Source: CAYVBE01 sp964448935 (GTDB taxonomy: Bacteria > Planctomycetota > Brocadiia > SM23-32). From it: 25,423 nt of DNA. Numbering within the stretch: position 1 is the first letter of the stretch; the number at the start of each line of letters is the position of its first letter. A program made the translations under genes and the position numbers. Positions 14,509 to 22,805 of the stretch are shown here, piece by piece. The notes below the pieces were generated by a model. That model ran no database searches. It had not been told where the DNA came from and was given only the letters and a program-made list of their open reading frames with translations. The stretch covers positions 1 through 25,423 of the forward strand of contig CAYVBE010000038.1 in the NCBI GenBank assembly GCA_964448935.1. The letters run 5' to 3'.

Positions 14509-17500
14509 ATGGAGCTTTGGAAGCTGGCCGTGCGCGTCCTCCTCATCCTGGTGATCATACTCGCCATCGCGGGGTCCCCGACGCGTGCCGCCGAGCCCGT
14601 CCGGGGCGCGGAGGCTGCAAAGGCGTTCAAGGCCATCGCCGAGGAGGAAGGTGCCGGGGCGCTTGCGAAGGCCATCCTGGAGAGCTACCACGGCCCCGAC
14701 GGCGCGGCGCAGATCGAGGGGCTCGGTATCGCGCTGGCGATGCAGCCCGACCTGGCGCAGGAGGTGCTGGACGTCGTTGCCGAGAGCGGCGCGGCCGACG
14801 AGGGGCTGATCCGCGCCCATCTGCTGCTGGAAATTGCCATGGGGCCGGCGGACACGCAGGAAGGGCGTTACGGCCGCGGCGCATACCGGACCAAGAAGAG
14901 CAAGGAGCAGCACTGCCTGGTGGACCCTCTGGCCGAGAGGGCGGGCGATCTGCTGGAGCACTCCGACCCCCTCGTGCGGGCGTTGGCTGAGTGGGCCATC
15001 AACATCCGAGTGGCCAATGACAACGAGAAGGTGTATGTGACGTGGGGTTGCGCGAGCGGTGTCCGCGAGTGGCCGAAGGAGGACCCGCCCGCGTGGTTCT
15101 CGAGGTGGTATTCGCTCACGCCGTCGGACTACCTGGCGCTGGATTACGCCCGACAGGCCGTGGATGCCGACGTGCACCGGACCACGGAAGACCTGCTGGC
15201 ATCGGCGCAGGCCATCGCGCAGCGTGCGGCGCAGCCGACGCGCGCACGGGGCGACATATCCGAAGTGCAAAGGGCACGCCGGGACGTGCAGGAGGCGGTG
15301 CGGGTGCTGGCGGACTTCGCACGGCGTCACCCAGCCGACCTCACCGGCCAACGACGCCTCTGGCTGGCGATGCGTCGCGCCGCCCGAAAGCTCGTCCTGC
15401 TCAACCCGGCGGTGGACTTCTCGGGCCTCACCTACGTCGCGCGTCACTCGGGGCGCAAGCATCTGGTGCCCATCAGCTCCCGTTCCTGTGACCATCTCCC
15501 CGGCGGGGACATCTACGTGCAGGACGGCCTGGCGCCCGACGTTCCCGTGAGAGGACTGATCGGCGACAGGCTCGACCGGGGGCACGTGCAGGACATGGAT
15601 CTCCGATGGGAGGGTGACCGCATAGTGTTTGCCCATTCGGAGCAGTCACAGTGGGGGAGGGGCAACTGGTCGGGCATGCGGGGCGGCGTGCTTTGGGACT
15701 GCGGGAGCGAGCCCGTGCACCTCTACGAGGTCAACGTGGACGGGACCGGCTTCCGCCAGCTTACGGACGATGTCCGTTTCGCCGACATCGAGCCCGCCTA
15801 CCTGCCGGACGGCCACGTGGTCTTCGCTTCGGACCGCTCGCGCGGGAGCACCCACTGCGGCGACTGGAACCGGAACAGCTTCTTCTGCCCGCCGAACCTG
15901 TACCGGATCAACCCGGAAACCCGGGAGATCAAGCGCCTGAGCTACAACAAGGACGAGGACCGATATCCCCACGTAACCAACGACGGGCGTGTGGTTTATA
16001 TGCGTTGGGATTACCAGGAGCGCGGCTTCAGCGCCACCCAGCCTCTCTGGATTATCAACGCGGACGGCACGATGAACGACGCCCTTTACAAGGCCCACAC
16101 GAACGATCCCCGCACGCTACGCGACCCGCGGCCCACGATCGGCAGCGAGAAGCTCGTCGCAATCGCTTGCGGCCATCACGAGCCCATCGAGGGCGCGCTG
16201 GCGCTGATAGACCCCGACGCCGGGCGAAACGGCCGGCGCCCCATGCGCTACGTCACGCCGAAGTGCAGCCCCACCGAGTACGGCTACGGCTCCTACGAGG
16301 CCGTGCCCGAGGGTGGCGTGCAGGACCACTTCGGTCTGTACAAGACGCCCTTCGGGCTGTCGGAGGACAGCTTCCTGGTCTCCTATGCCTACCGCTGCCC
16401 GGGCAGCACCTCGTTTGCCACCTATTACGTGGACGTGTGGGGCAACAAGGATCTGATCCGGCGCGATCCCATATACGACGTGGTCGTGCCGCTGCCGCTC
16501 AAGCCCCGCCGGAGACCGCCGCAGATGCCGTCCCCGGTGGATCCGTCGAAGAATCACGCACTCGTGTACGTCTCGGACGTCTACAACGACCTGGCCGGCG
16601 TCGAGAAGGGCGAGGTGAAGCACATACGCATCCTGGAGCGGCTGGGATGGTTCGACAAGGAGAAGGGTTCGCACACCGCCGCCCAGTGGGGCCTGTTCGG
16701 CTACGGCCAGTTCGGCCACTGGACCGAGGGGCAGACGCGCATCGTCGGCACCGTGCCGGTCGAGGACGACGGCTCGGCCTACTTCAAGGTGCCCACCAAC
16801 ATGGCGGTGTTTTTCCAGGCGCTGGACGAGAACAGGCTCGAGGTGCGCCGCATGCGCACCCACGTGGAGTTCCAGCCCGGGGAGTTCCGCGGCTGCATCG
16901 GCTGCCATGAGACGCAGATGGTCGCCGCGCCGGAGACCGGTCACCTTGTCTCACGGGCCGTGCTGGGTAGGCCTGCCACGCCCGAACCTCCCCCGTGGGG
17001 GGATACCGAGGTGATGGACTTCGAGGATATGATTCAGCCCATTTTCGAGAAGCACTGCGTGAAGTGTCACGGCGCCCGGAATCCGAAGGGCAAACTGAAC
17101 CTGACGGCCCGGACGGACGAATACGGATTCATGCAGTCCTATCGTAGCCTCCTGGGCGTGGGACCCGACGAGCCGACGCCCAACAACGTGGGCCCTGCCG
17201 TCATTGACGGGGTGAAGATCGAGCCGAACAAAGAAGCTTCGGGGCAGTTCCATAGAAGCGGACGGCGCGAGAACTGCTTTATGCCGGATGGCTCGCTGCT
17301 GTGCCTCTCCAACTACTGGGCCGGCACGGAGATCACGCAGCCCCGGCAGTTCGGCTCCTACCGGAGCCCCCTCATCCGGAAGCTTCTGGACGACCCCGAG
17401 CACCGGGCGGTGAGAGAAGACCTCAGTCCCGACCAGTGGGAGACCCTGGTGACGTGGATTGACGTGAACGCGCCTTACCACGGCGCCCACCTGCGGTATC

Positions 17501-17637
17501 TCGGCAGCAGCCGGAAGACAGGCTGGGTGCTGGAGTCCGTGAAGGTGCGCCTGGACCCACCGTTCAAGAGGGGCGAGAAGGACTTCGTCATCGAAGAATG
17601 TCCGCCACAGATTGCTAAAGGGAGTTCGGCGGACTGA
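14509..17637 (+). CDS. Exported di-haem cytochrome c, HzsA-like core with helical N-terminal domain
   Basis: The 1042-aa product has a signal peptide (hydrophobic about 8-22, cleavage near 'TRA'), followed by about 280 residues rich in helices ('DPLAERAGDLLEHSDPLVRALAEWA', split here only by reading as two helices), perhaps HEAT-like. A beta-propeller spans about 330-740 with 'GGDIYVQDGL', 'DIEPAYLPDGHVVFAS', Cys450 and 'DGRVVYMRWDYQERG'. Then 'PVEDDGSAYFKVPT' and CIGCH (796-800) form the hydrazine-synthase-alpha-like module. CVKCH (850-854), within 'IQPIFEKHCVKCHG', is a second class-I-like haem domain. The end 'LVTWIDVNAPYHG' is a recurrent C-terminus in such PVC cytochromes. It is paralogous along its length to the gene at 17913. 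AAGGGGG precedes the ATG. A terminator-like structure follows the stop. The electron partner and substrate are unknown. Confidence 0.8.
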   Translation: MELWKLAVRVLLILVIILAIAGSPTRAAEPVRGAEAAKAFKAIAEEEGAGALAKAILESYHGPDGAAQIEGLGIALAMQPDLAQEVLDVVAESGAADEGLIRAHLLLEIAMGPADTQEGRYGRGAYRTKKSKEQHCLVDPLAERAGDLLEHSDPLVRALAEWAINIRVANDNEKVYVTWGCASGVREWPKEDPPAWFSRWYSLTPSDYLALDYARQAVDADVHRTTEDLLASAQAIAQRAAQPTRARGDISEVQRARRDVQEAVRVLADFARRHPADLTGQRRLWLAMRRAARKLVLLNPAVDFSGLTYVARHSGRKHLVPISSRSCDHLPGGDIYVQDGLAPDVPVRGLIGDRLDRGHVQDMDLRWEGDRIVFAHSEQSQWGRGNWSGMRGGVLWDCGSEPVHLYEVNVDGTGFRQLTDDVRFADIEPAYLPDGHVVFASDRSRGSTHCGDWNRNSFFCPPNLYRINPETREIKRLSYNKDEDRYPHVTNDGRVVYMRWDYQERGFSATQPLWIINADGTMNDALYKAHTNDPRTLRDPRPTIGSEKLVAIACGHHEPIEGALALIDPDAGRNGRRPMRYVTPKCSPTEYGYGSYEAVPEGGVQDHFGLYKTPFGLSEDSFLVSYAYRCPGSTSFATYYVDVWGNKDLIRRDPIYDVVVPLPLKPRRRPPQMPSPVDPSKNHALVYVSDVYNDLAGVEKGEVKHIRILERLGWFDKEKGSHTAAQWGLFGYGQFGHWTEGQTRIVGTVPVEDDGSAYFKVPTNMAVFFQALDENRLEVRRMRTHVEFQPGEFRGCIGCHETQMVAAPETGHLVSRAVLGRPATPEPPPWGDTEVMDFEDMIQPIFEKHCVKCHGARNPKGKLNLTARTDEYGFMQSYRSLLGVGPDEPTPNNVGPAVIDGVKIEPNKEASGQFHRSGRRENCFMPDGSLLCLSNYWAGTEITQPRQFGSYRSPLIRKLLDDPEHRAVREDLSPDQWETLVTWIDVNAPYHGAHLRYLGSSRKTGWVLESVKVRLDPPFKRGEKDFVIEECPPQIAKGSSAD

Positions 17638-17647
17638 CCGGGCCTGT

Positions 17648-17685
17648 GCCCTCCCGAAAGGGCGTTTGCGCCCCAGGGTCTTTTT
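17648..17685 (+). terminator. Possible intrinsic terminator after the second cytochrome
   Basis: GGGCG-TTTG-CGCCC (17660-17673) forms a GC-rich hairpin. CCCT (17649-17652) can pair outside it with AGGG (17675-17678), and five Ts follow at 17681-17685. It begins about 11 bases after the stop at 17637. Confidence 0.5.
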
Positions 17686-17783
17686 CGGCCGGCGGCGCAT
17701 CGTCAATCGCGACGGCGGAGCCAACACTCACTAATGATGTTCGCAATACGGGCAAGCACCATATGTGACTACAGCGCGCCCCC

Positions 17784-17812
17784 TTGACACGTCCGCCGCG
17801 AAGCCCTATAAA
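17784..17812 (+). promoter_or_regulatory. Strong sigma70-type promoter for the third cytochrome
   Basis: TTGACA (17784-17789) is followed after 17 bases by TATAAA (17807-17812), in an AT-rich island. Transcription would begin near 17819, leaving a leader of about 90 bases to the ATG at 17913. With the terminator-like structure upstream it marks a second transcription unit. Confidence 0.7.
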
Positions 17813-17827
17813 TAATAAGGAGGGGAA

Positions 17828-17845
17828 ATGGGGAAAGCTGCGTAG
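17828..17845 (+). CDS. Possible 5-codon leader ORF
   Basis: ATG GGG AAA GCT GCG TAG lies in the leader of the third cytochrome, with AAGGAGG at 17817-17823 four bases before it. The Shine-Dalgarno match is better than that of the main gene. The predicted transcription start overlaps it, so translation is uncertain. Confidence 0.2.
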   Translation: MGKAA

Positions 17846-17912
17846 GATCATATATGAGTGAATGGGCGCCGGGGAGATGAAGGGTAACAACTCTTTACAG
17901 AGGATGAAGGTC

Positions 17913-20900
17913 ATGAAGATACATTTCTGGGCGATTGCATGTGGGCTGCTGGCGGCGGTCTGCCTGCCTGTGCGGGCTCAGGAGGACGTGCCGGAGGTGA
18001 ACGTGCAGTGGCCCGAGGTCGAACACCCCGAGGTCTCCCCGATCGCGGGAATCACGACCTATCCCGAGGATTACCTGGACTGGATGATGGATGAGCGGCG
18101 TTTCGCAGGCAACACGAGCATAATCGCCATTTACCCCGAGGCCATCGAGCGCGCCCACCACTACGATGATATGCTGCAGAACGAGGGCCCGGCCGCCCTG
18201 GCCAAAGCCCTGGTGGATGCCTATCCGGCGGAGGACGCGTACCTGGAACTGGCGGCCGGTGCCATTGCCCTGTGCGTCCGCACCGGCTACATGACGTACA
18301 AGAGGAGCCCTGTGGGCAAGGAGAAGGAGTTCCAGATCCCGAAGGAAAAGAAGAAGCAGATGGAGCGGAAGCAGCAGGCGCTGCCCGAGGAACTCGCCCG
18401 GAAGGTCACCCCGGTGATTGACGAGATCCTCAAAGTGGACTCGCCGTATGCCCGCGACACGGCCGCCGAGATGCTGCTGCAGATATTCTCCGAGACCCTG
18501 GGCAGCGGGCACTGCGAGAGCCACAACGGACGGCGGGAGATCGAGCCGATGCCGCGCGAGCTGACCGCGCGAGCCGCCGCATTCCTCGGTTCGGAGGACC
18601 CGTTCACGCACGCCGTGGCCGAATGGGCCGTCAGCGTCAACGTCTTCAACGAGAACGAGACCGACCGCGAAAGCGACGTGTGGCCCGGGGAGAACCCGCC
18701 CGAGTGGTGGGACACCTGGTTCGGCCTTCCCGAAAGGGGGCACCTGCAGCTCGACTACATCCGCCAGACCATCCAGCTCCAGATGCACCGCCGCGGCAGG
18801 GACCTGCTGACGTTGAGCAGGGACCAGATGCGCCGCGCACAGGAGAAAGCCGAGTGGGTCAAGGCCCAGGTCTCCGACGAGAGAGCGGCGGAGGTCGCGG
18901 CGCTGGTCGCGGAGATGAAGGAAGCCCACGAGGAGTTCGCCGCCGTCGTCGAATCAAACCCCGAGGACCTGAAGGCCTGTCGAGAGGCATTCCTGGAATG
19001 GCGTCCGACGGTCCGCCCGGTGGTGATGAGCGGTCCGGACGCGGGCTTTGACCGCGTCGTCTATGCAACGCGTTTCTCCGGCGGCAACCATGGCCAGCCG
19101 GGCTCTCAGGACCCCTGGCGGGGGCGCGGCGGGGACATCTTCGTTCAGACGGGCCTGACGCCCGGATCGCCGACCCGTCCCGTGATTGGCGACAAGCTGC
19201 CGCCCAGGTTGATCAACGACATGGACCTCTGGTACGACGGCGACAAGGTCGTCTTTGCCGCCGTCCACGAACAGGACCACTGGCAGCTCTACGAGGTGGA
19301 CCTGGAGGGCGAGAAGGTGACCGAACTGCCGGCGACCGGATACGACGACCACAACCCCGCCTACCTGCCCGACGGCGGCGTGGTGTTCGGGTCCACGGGT
19401 AACCGTGCGGCGGTGATGTGTCTCGCTAGTCCGAACACCGAGCAAAGTGGCATCCATCGGCTGAACCCGGACCGCACGGAGATAATGCGGCTGAGCTACT
19501 CGAAGGACGACGACGATTACCCCTACGTGCTGAACGACGGCCGGGTTGTCTGGATGCGATGGGACTACCAGGAGCGGGGAGTGGACGAGATATTCAGCCT
19601 CTGGGCGATCCGGCCCGACGGCACCTGCTCCGACGCGTTCTACCGCGTGCACATTCCGGAGGAAGTCACCATCCAGACCCTGCGGGACCCGAAACCGATC
19701 GTCGGCTCCCAGAAGATCATTGCGACGGGGGGCTCGCACCGAACGGGCAACGAGGGCGCACTGGTGGTGGCCGACCCGAGCATGGGTCTCAGCAACCCGC
19801 TGGGCATCCGGATCGTCAACCCCTATATGAGCCCCACCACCAAGGGCATCGGCCGTACGACCCGTCCCGTGGAAGAAGGCGGGGTCCCTTATCCCGGAGG
19901 TATGACCACCAGACCGTGGGCGCTTTCCGAGAAGACCTTCCTTGCCTCGATGAGCCACGACATGCCCGAGTTCAACTTCTGGCTCTATTACGTGGACGTC
20001 TGGGGGAATAAGGAGCTGATCCATCGCGACATGCTCATGGAGACCATCTGCGGCTTCCCGGTTCGCCCGCGCTACAGGCCGCCGGTGCTGCCGGACATGA
20101 CGGACCCCACCAAGAACTACGCCCTCTGCTACGTGGATAACGTGTACCGCGACCTGCCGAACGTGGAGAAGGGCGAGGTCAAATACATCCGCATCTGCAA
20201 GAACATGGGCTGGCCCATCGGCTACTCATTCCATCCGTTGGCTAACGCAAGCGAGTGCTGGGGCTTTCCCGGCACGGGCGGCCCGATTCAGGTTGTGGGC
20301 AACGTTCCCGTGGAGAAAGACGGCTCGGCCTACTTCGAGGTGCCCGCGCAGATGGACGTCTATTTCCAGGCGCTGGACGAGAACTACCGCGCCGTGCAGC
20401 GCATGCGCACGCACGTGGAGTTCGGCCGGGGCGAATACCGCGGCTGTCTGGGCTGCCACGAGACGCGGGAGAGCATGGCGCAGGTCACGCGGAAGGGCGC
20501 GGCCCTGGACAAGCCCGCCGTGCGGCCGACCCCGCCGCCGTGGGGCGCCACGGAGATCATGGGCTACGAGACCACGATCCAGCCCATCTTCGAGAGTAAG
20601 TGCGTGAAGTGCCACGGGGCCGAAGACCCGAAGGCCGGCCTGAGCCTGACCGCCCAGAAGGACGCCCAGGGTTTCATGCAGGGCTACCGTGCCATGTGGG
20701 GCCTGAAACCCGGCGAAAAGGCACCGGGCGTGCCCAATATCTCGAAGCAGAGCGACCGACTTGACAATCCCTGGAAGGGCACTTACTTCAAAGACCATCC
20801 CTGGTTCAAGGTCATGACCGATTTCGTAACCGTCCGCAAAAGCGTCGGAGGCGACGAGCAGGGCATCGTGAACATCCCCAAGCGCTACGGGGCCATCCGC

Positions 20901-21101
20901 CACCCGCTGAGCCGGCATCTGATCCAGGACGAGGAGCACGGCAAACTCCTGACCGACGACGAGATGCAGACTCTCATGTGCTGGTTCGACATCCAGTGCC
21001 CCTACTTCAGCGTTTACGAGCCCTGGGACGGCGACGGCGTGGTCGTCAAGCCCTATGAGCCCTTCGGAGAGAGCCGCGAATACGTGTACGGAGACCGCTG
21101 A
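17913..21101 (+). CDS. Exported di-haem cytochrome c, HzsA-like core with helical N-terminal domain (paralogue)
   Basis: The 1062-aa product has a signal peptide 'MKIHFWAIACGLLAAVCLPVRAQ' read as two parts, with cleavage near 'VRA'. A helical domain of about 380 residues follows, with a charged coiled-coil-like stretch near 310-370. The propeller (about 390-780) has 'GGDIFVQTGL', 'NPAYLPDGGVVFGS', Cys503 and 'DGRVVWMRWDYQERG'. 'PVEKDGSAYFEVPA' leads to CLGCH (845-849), and 'IQPIFESK' leads to CVKCH (897-901). The C-terminus 'LMCWFDIQCPYF' parallels the second cytochrome. It is a clear tandem paralogue of the gene at 14509. AGAGGA (17899-17904) is 8 bases before the ATG at 17913; in-frame ATGs at 17862, 17877 and 17904 have poorer sites or bury the signal peptide. 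It heads the second transcription unit of the cluster. Confidence 0.8.
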   Translation: MKIHFWAIACGLLAAVCLPVRAQEDVPEVNVQWPEVEHPEVSPIAGITTYPEDYLDWMMDERRFAGNTSIIAIYPEAIERAHHYDDMLQNEGPAALAKALVDAYPAEDAYLELAAGAIALCVRTGYMTYKRSPVGKEKEFQIPKEKKKQMERKQQALPEELARKVTPVIDEILKVDSPYARDTAAEMLLQIFSETLGSGHCESHNGRREIEPMPRELTARAAAFLGSEDPFTHAVAEWAVSVNVFNENETDRESDVWPGENPPEWWDTWFGLPERGHLQLDYIRQTIQLQMHRRGRDLLTLSRDQMRRAQEKAEWVKAQVSDERAAEVAALVAEMKEAHEEFAAVVESNPEDLKACREAFLEWRPTVRPVVMSGPDAGFDRVVYATRFSGGNHGQPGSQDPWRGRGGDIFVQTGLTPGSPTRPVIGDKLPPRLINDMDLWYDGDKVVFAAVHEQDHWQLYEVDLEGEKVTELPATGYDDHNPAYLPDGGVVFGSTGNRAAVMCLASPNTEQSGIHRLNPDRTEIMRLSYSKDDDDYPYVLNDGRVVWMRWDYQERGVDEIFSLWAIRPDGTCSDAFYRVHIPEEVTIQTLRDPKPIVGSQKIIATGGSHRTGNEGALVVADPSMGLSNPLGIRIVNPYMSPTTKGIGRTTRPVEEGGVPYPGGMTTRPWALSEKTFLASMSHDMPEFNFWLYYVDVWGNKELIHRDMLMETICGFPVRPRYRPPVLPDMTDPTKNYALCYVDNVYRDLPNVEKGEVKYIRICKNMGWPIGYSFHPLANASECWGFPGTGGPIQVVGNVPVEKDGSAYFEVPAQMDVYFQALDENYRAVQRMRTHVEFGRGEYRGCLGCHETRESMAQVTRKGAALDKPAVRPTPPPWGATEIMGYETTIQPIFESKCVKCHGAEDPKAGLSLTAQKDAQGFMQGYRAMWGLKPGEKAPGVPNISKQSDRLDNPWKGTYFKDHPWFKVMTDFVTVRKSVGGDEQGIVNIPKRYGAIRHPLSRHLIQDEEHGKLLTDDEMQTLMCWFDIQCPYFSVYEPWDGDGVVVKPYEPFGESREYVYGDR

Positions 21102-21167
21102 CCATCGCTCAAGTTCCCGGGCCGACTTTCACGCGAGAACGCCGTGGACCGTAGCTCAAGAAGCAAT

Positions 21168-22766
21168 ATGAATGGAACAGTGCTGACCGGCGCCCTGCTG
21201 ATCGGCCTGCTCGCATCTCATGCGCTGGTCTATGCCGGCGACGGCGATTTCGGCTGCTATCTGTATCCGTGTTACGGTTCCACAGGCTTGCGCGAGGAGA
21301 CGAAGGTCCAGGGGGAGGTAGAGCCCGGTATCCACCGGATACTGAAGCGCCGTCCCGTCTATTACCAGGTTGATGCGCCGGCGGGCGAGTACGTGGTGAC
21401 GGTTCACTACCTGGACGCGGGGGAGAGCAACACGGGCGGGTTCACGGTGGAGTTTAACGGCGATCCCGTTACGGATAGGATCGGGTGTTACAGCCCCGCC
21501 GGCAAGAAAGAAGTCGCCACCGTGCGCCACCGAACCGTGCGGCGCAAAACGAGTGTGCAAGAGGCCGGGCTGCGCATACGATTCGATTACGAATTGGAGG
21601 TAGGTCTGGACCATGCCGTCTCGGCCATCGAGATCGTCGGCCGACCGTTGACGCTGCGGATCAACTGCGGCGCTCGGCGGGACTACGTTGACGAACAGGG
21701 CCGCCTCTGGAAGGCCGACCGCGAGCTGCCGTTCCCGGACGTGACCATCCGGCTCGACCCGGACGATACGAAGAACGAATGGGTGAACATCAGCGACGAG
21801 GTCCTCAACAAGATGACCCGCGCCGGGGTGGAGCCGGTCGTCAAGTGGTACGGACGCTTCACGGGTGGGCTGAACGGGATGTTCTACGACCGGTCAGGAA
21901 GGGTTTACCTGAATCCCTCAGGCACCGGCCTGTGGGTGTATGAAGGCCCTGGAGGCGAACTCTACCGCGCTGACGGGAACAAGTTCAGGTCCGTGGCAAA
22001 GGGCTGGAGCCTGAACCCCTACGGACCGGGCTTCGTGCTGTTCTGCAGCCACGGTTTCAACCCCGAGGAGGCCTATCAGGCGCTGAGCTGGGACGGCAGG
22101 ACGATCCGCACCTGGCCCGGCGACGCCGACTTCGGGGACGTTGACTGGTCGGCGGCGGGAGAGGACAGGCCCATCTTCTCCAAGCCCCGTCACAACAACA
22201 TCCTGGTCATCTGCGACGAGAACGGCACGGACTGCCGCCGGGTGGCCCGGAAAGACCATATCACCAACCTCGGTGCCCTCGGCCGGGGGGTGCTGGTCAA
22301 CTGCACCGGCGCCCGCAAGCCCGCTCCCGAGGACGGCGTTTTTCGCAGCCGGGACGGTGGCAAGACGTGGACCAGGGTTCTGGACGGTAACTTCCGGAGC
22401 AACGTAAATTGCTCCACGGTCTTCAGTTACAAGGAACGCGCGTACCTGCACAGCGAGAGGGGTCTCTACAAGAGCGAGGACCGCGGCAAGACCTGGCGGC
22501 TGATCCCGGACTCCCCGGCCTTCGAATACGCCGTGCAGCCGGGCAGAGACGATGGCCATCTGCTGGGCCTCAGCCGCGACGGTGTTTACGAATCCTTCGA
22601 TCGGGGGGAGACCTGGAAGAAGCTGGCTCCCGCGCCGCCGGTGGCCGAGGACCAGAAGTGGATACAGAGCCACCGGTACTACGATTTCACGTGGGATTAC
22701 GTGAACGACGTGTTCTACGTCTCGGCGCCGGACGTCGCCTATCGCTACGATCGAGAAATCAGGTGA
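21168..22766 (+). CDS. Secreted malectin-like and Asp-box beta-propeller protein
   Basis: The 532-aa product has a signal peptide (hydrophobic 5-22, cleavage near 'VYA'). Two malectin-like beta-sandwiches follow: 'YYQVDAPAGEYVVTVHYLD' (about 65-83), and a second opened by 'LRINCGARRDYVDEQGRLW' (163-181), the usual malectin entry motif. Such domains often bind carbohydrate. The C-terminal half is a BNR/sortilin-type propeller with Asp-boxes SRDGGKTW (394-401), SEDRGKTW (436-443) and SFDRGETW (476-483). No catalytic sialidase residues are recognisable, so binding rather than hydrolysis is likelier. The ATG at 21168 is preferred over a GTG at 21144 because it puts the hydrophobic core of the signal near the N-terminus; neither has a strong ribosome binding site. 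It lies 66 bases after the third cytochrome. Its C-terminal end resembles that of the next gene. Confidence 0.72.
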   Translation: MNGTVLTGALLIGLLASHALVYAGDGDFGCYLYPCYGSTGLREETKVQGEVEPGIHRILKRRPVYYQVDAPAGEYVVTVHYLDAGESNTGGFTVEFNGDPVTDRIGCYSPAGKKEVATVRHRTVRRKTSVQEAGLRIRFDYELEVGLDHAVSAIEIVGRPLTLRINCGARRDYVDEQGRLWKADRELPFPDVTIRLDPDDTKNEWVNISDEVLNKMTRAGVEPVVKWYGRFTGGLNGMFYDRSGRVYLNPSGTGLWVYEGPGGELYRADGNKFRSVAKGWSLNPYGPGFVLFCSHGFNPEEAYQALSWDGRTIRTWPGDADFGDVDWSAAGEDRPIFSKPRHNNILVICDENGTDCRRVARKDHITNLGALGRGVLVNCTGARKPAPEDGVFRSRDGGKTWTRVLDGNFRSNVNCSTVFSYKERAYLHSERGLYKSEDRGKTWRLIPDSPAFEYAVQPGRDDGHLLGLSRDGVYESFDRGETWKKLAPAPPVAEDQKWIQSHRYYDFTWDYVNDVFYVSAPDVAYRYDREIR

Positions 22767-22805
22767 AAAAGCCCTGCGCGGATCGGGGAGAAACAGAGGA
22801 GCGAA

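Noticed and set aside
11710..15636. Open frame of 1308 codons on the minus strand
   Set aside because: It is antisense to two clearly coding cytochrome genes with haem motifs, and its translation is His/Arg/Val-rich without recognisable motifs.
11839..21101. Genuine hydrazine synthase of an anammox bacterium
   Set aside because: No beta or gamma subunit genes are present, the tyrosine haem ligand position is not kept, and three paralogues sit among glycan-related genes.
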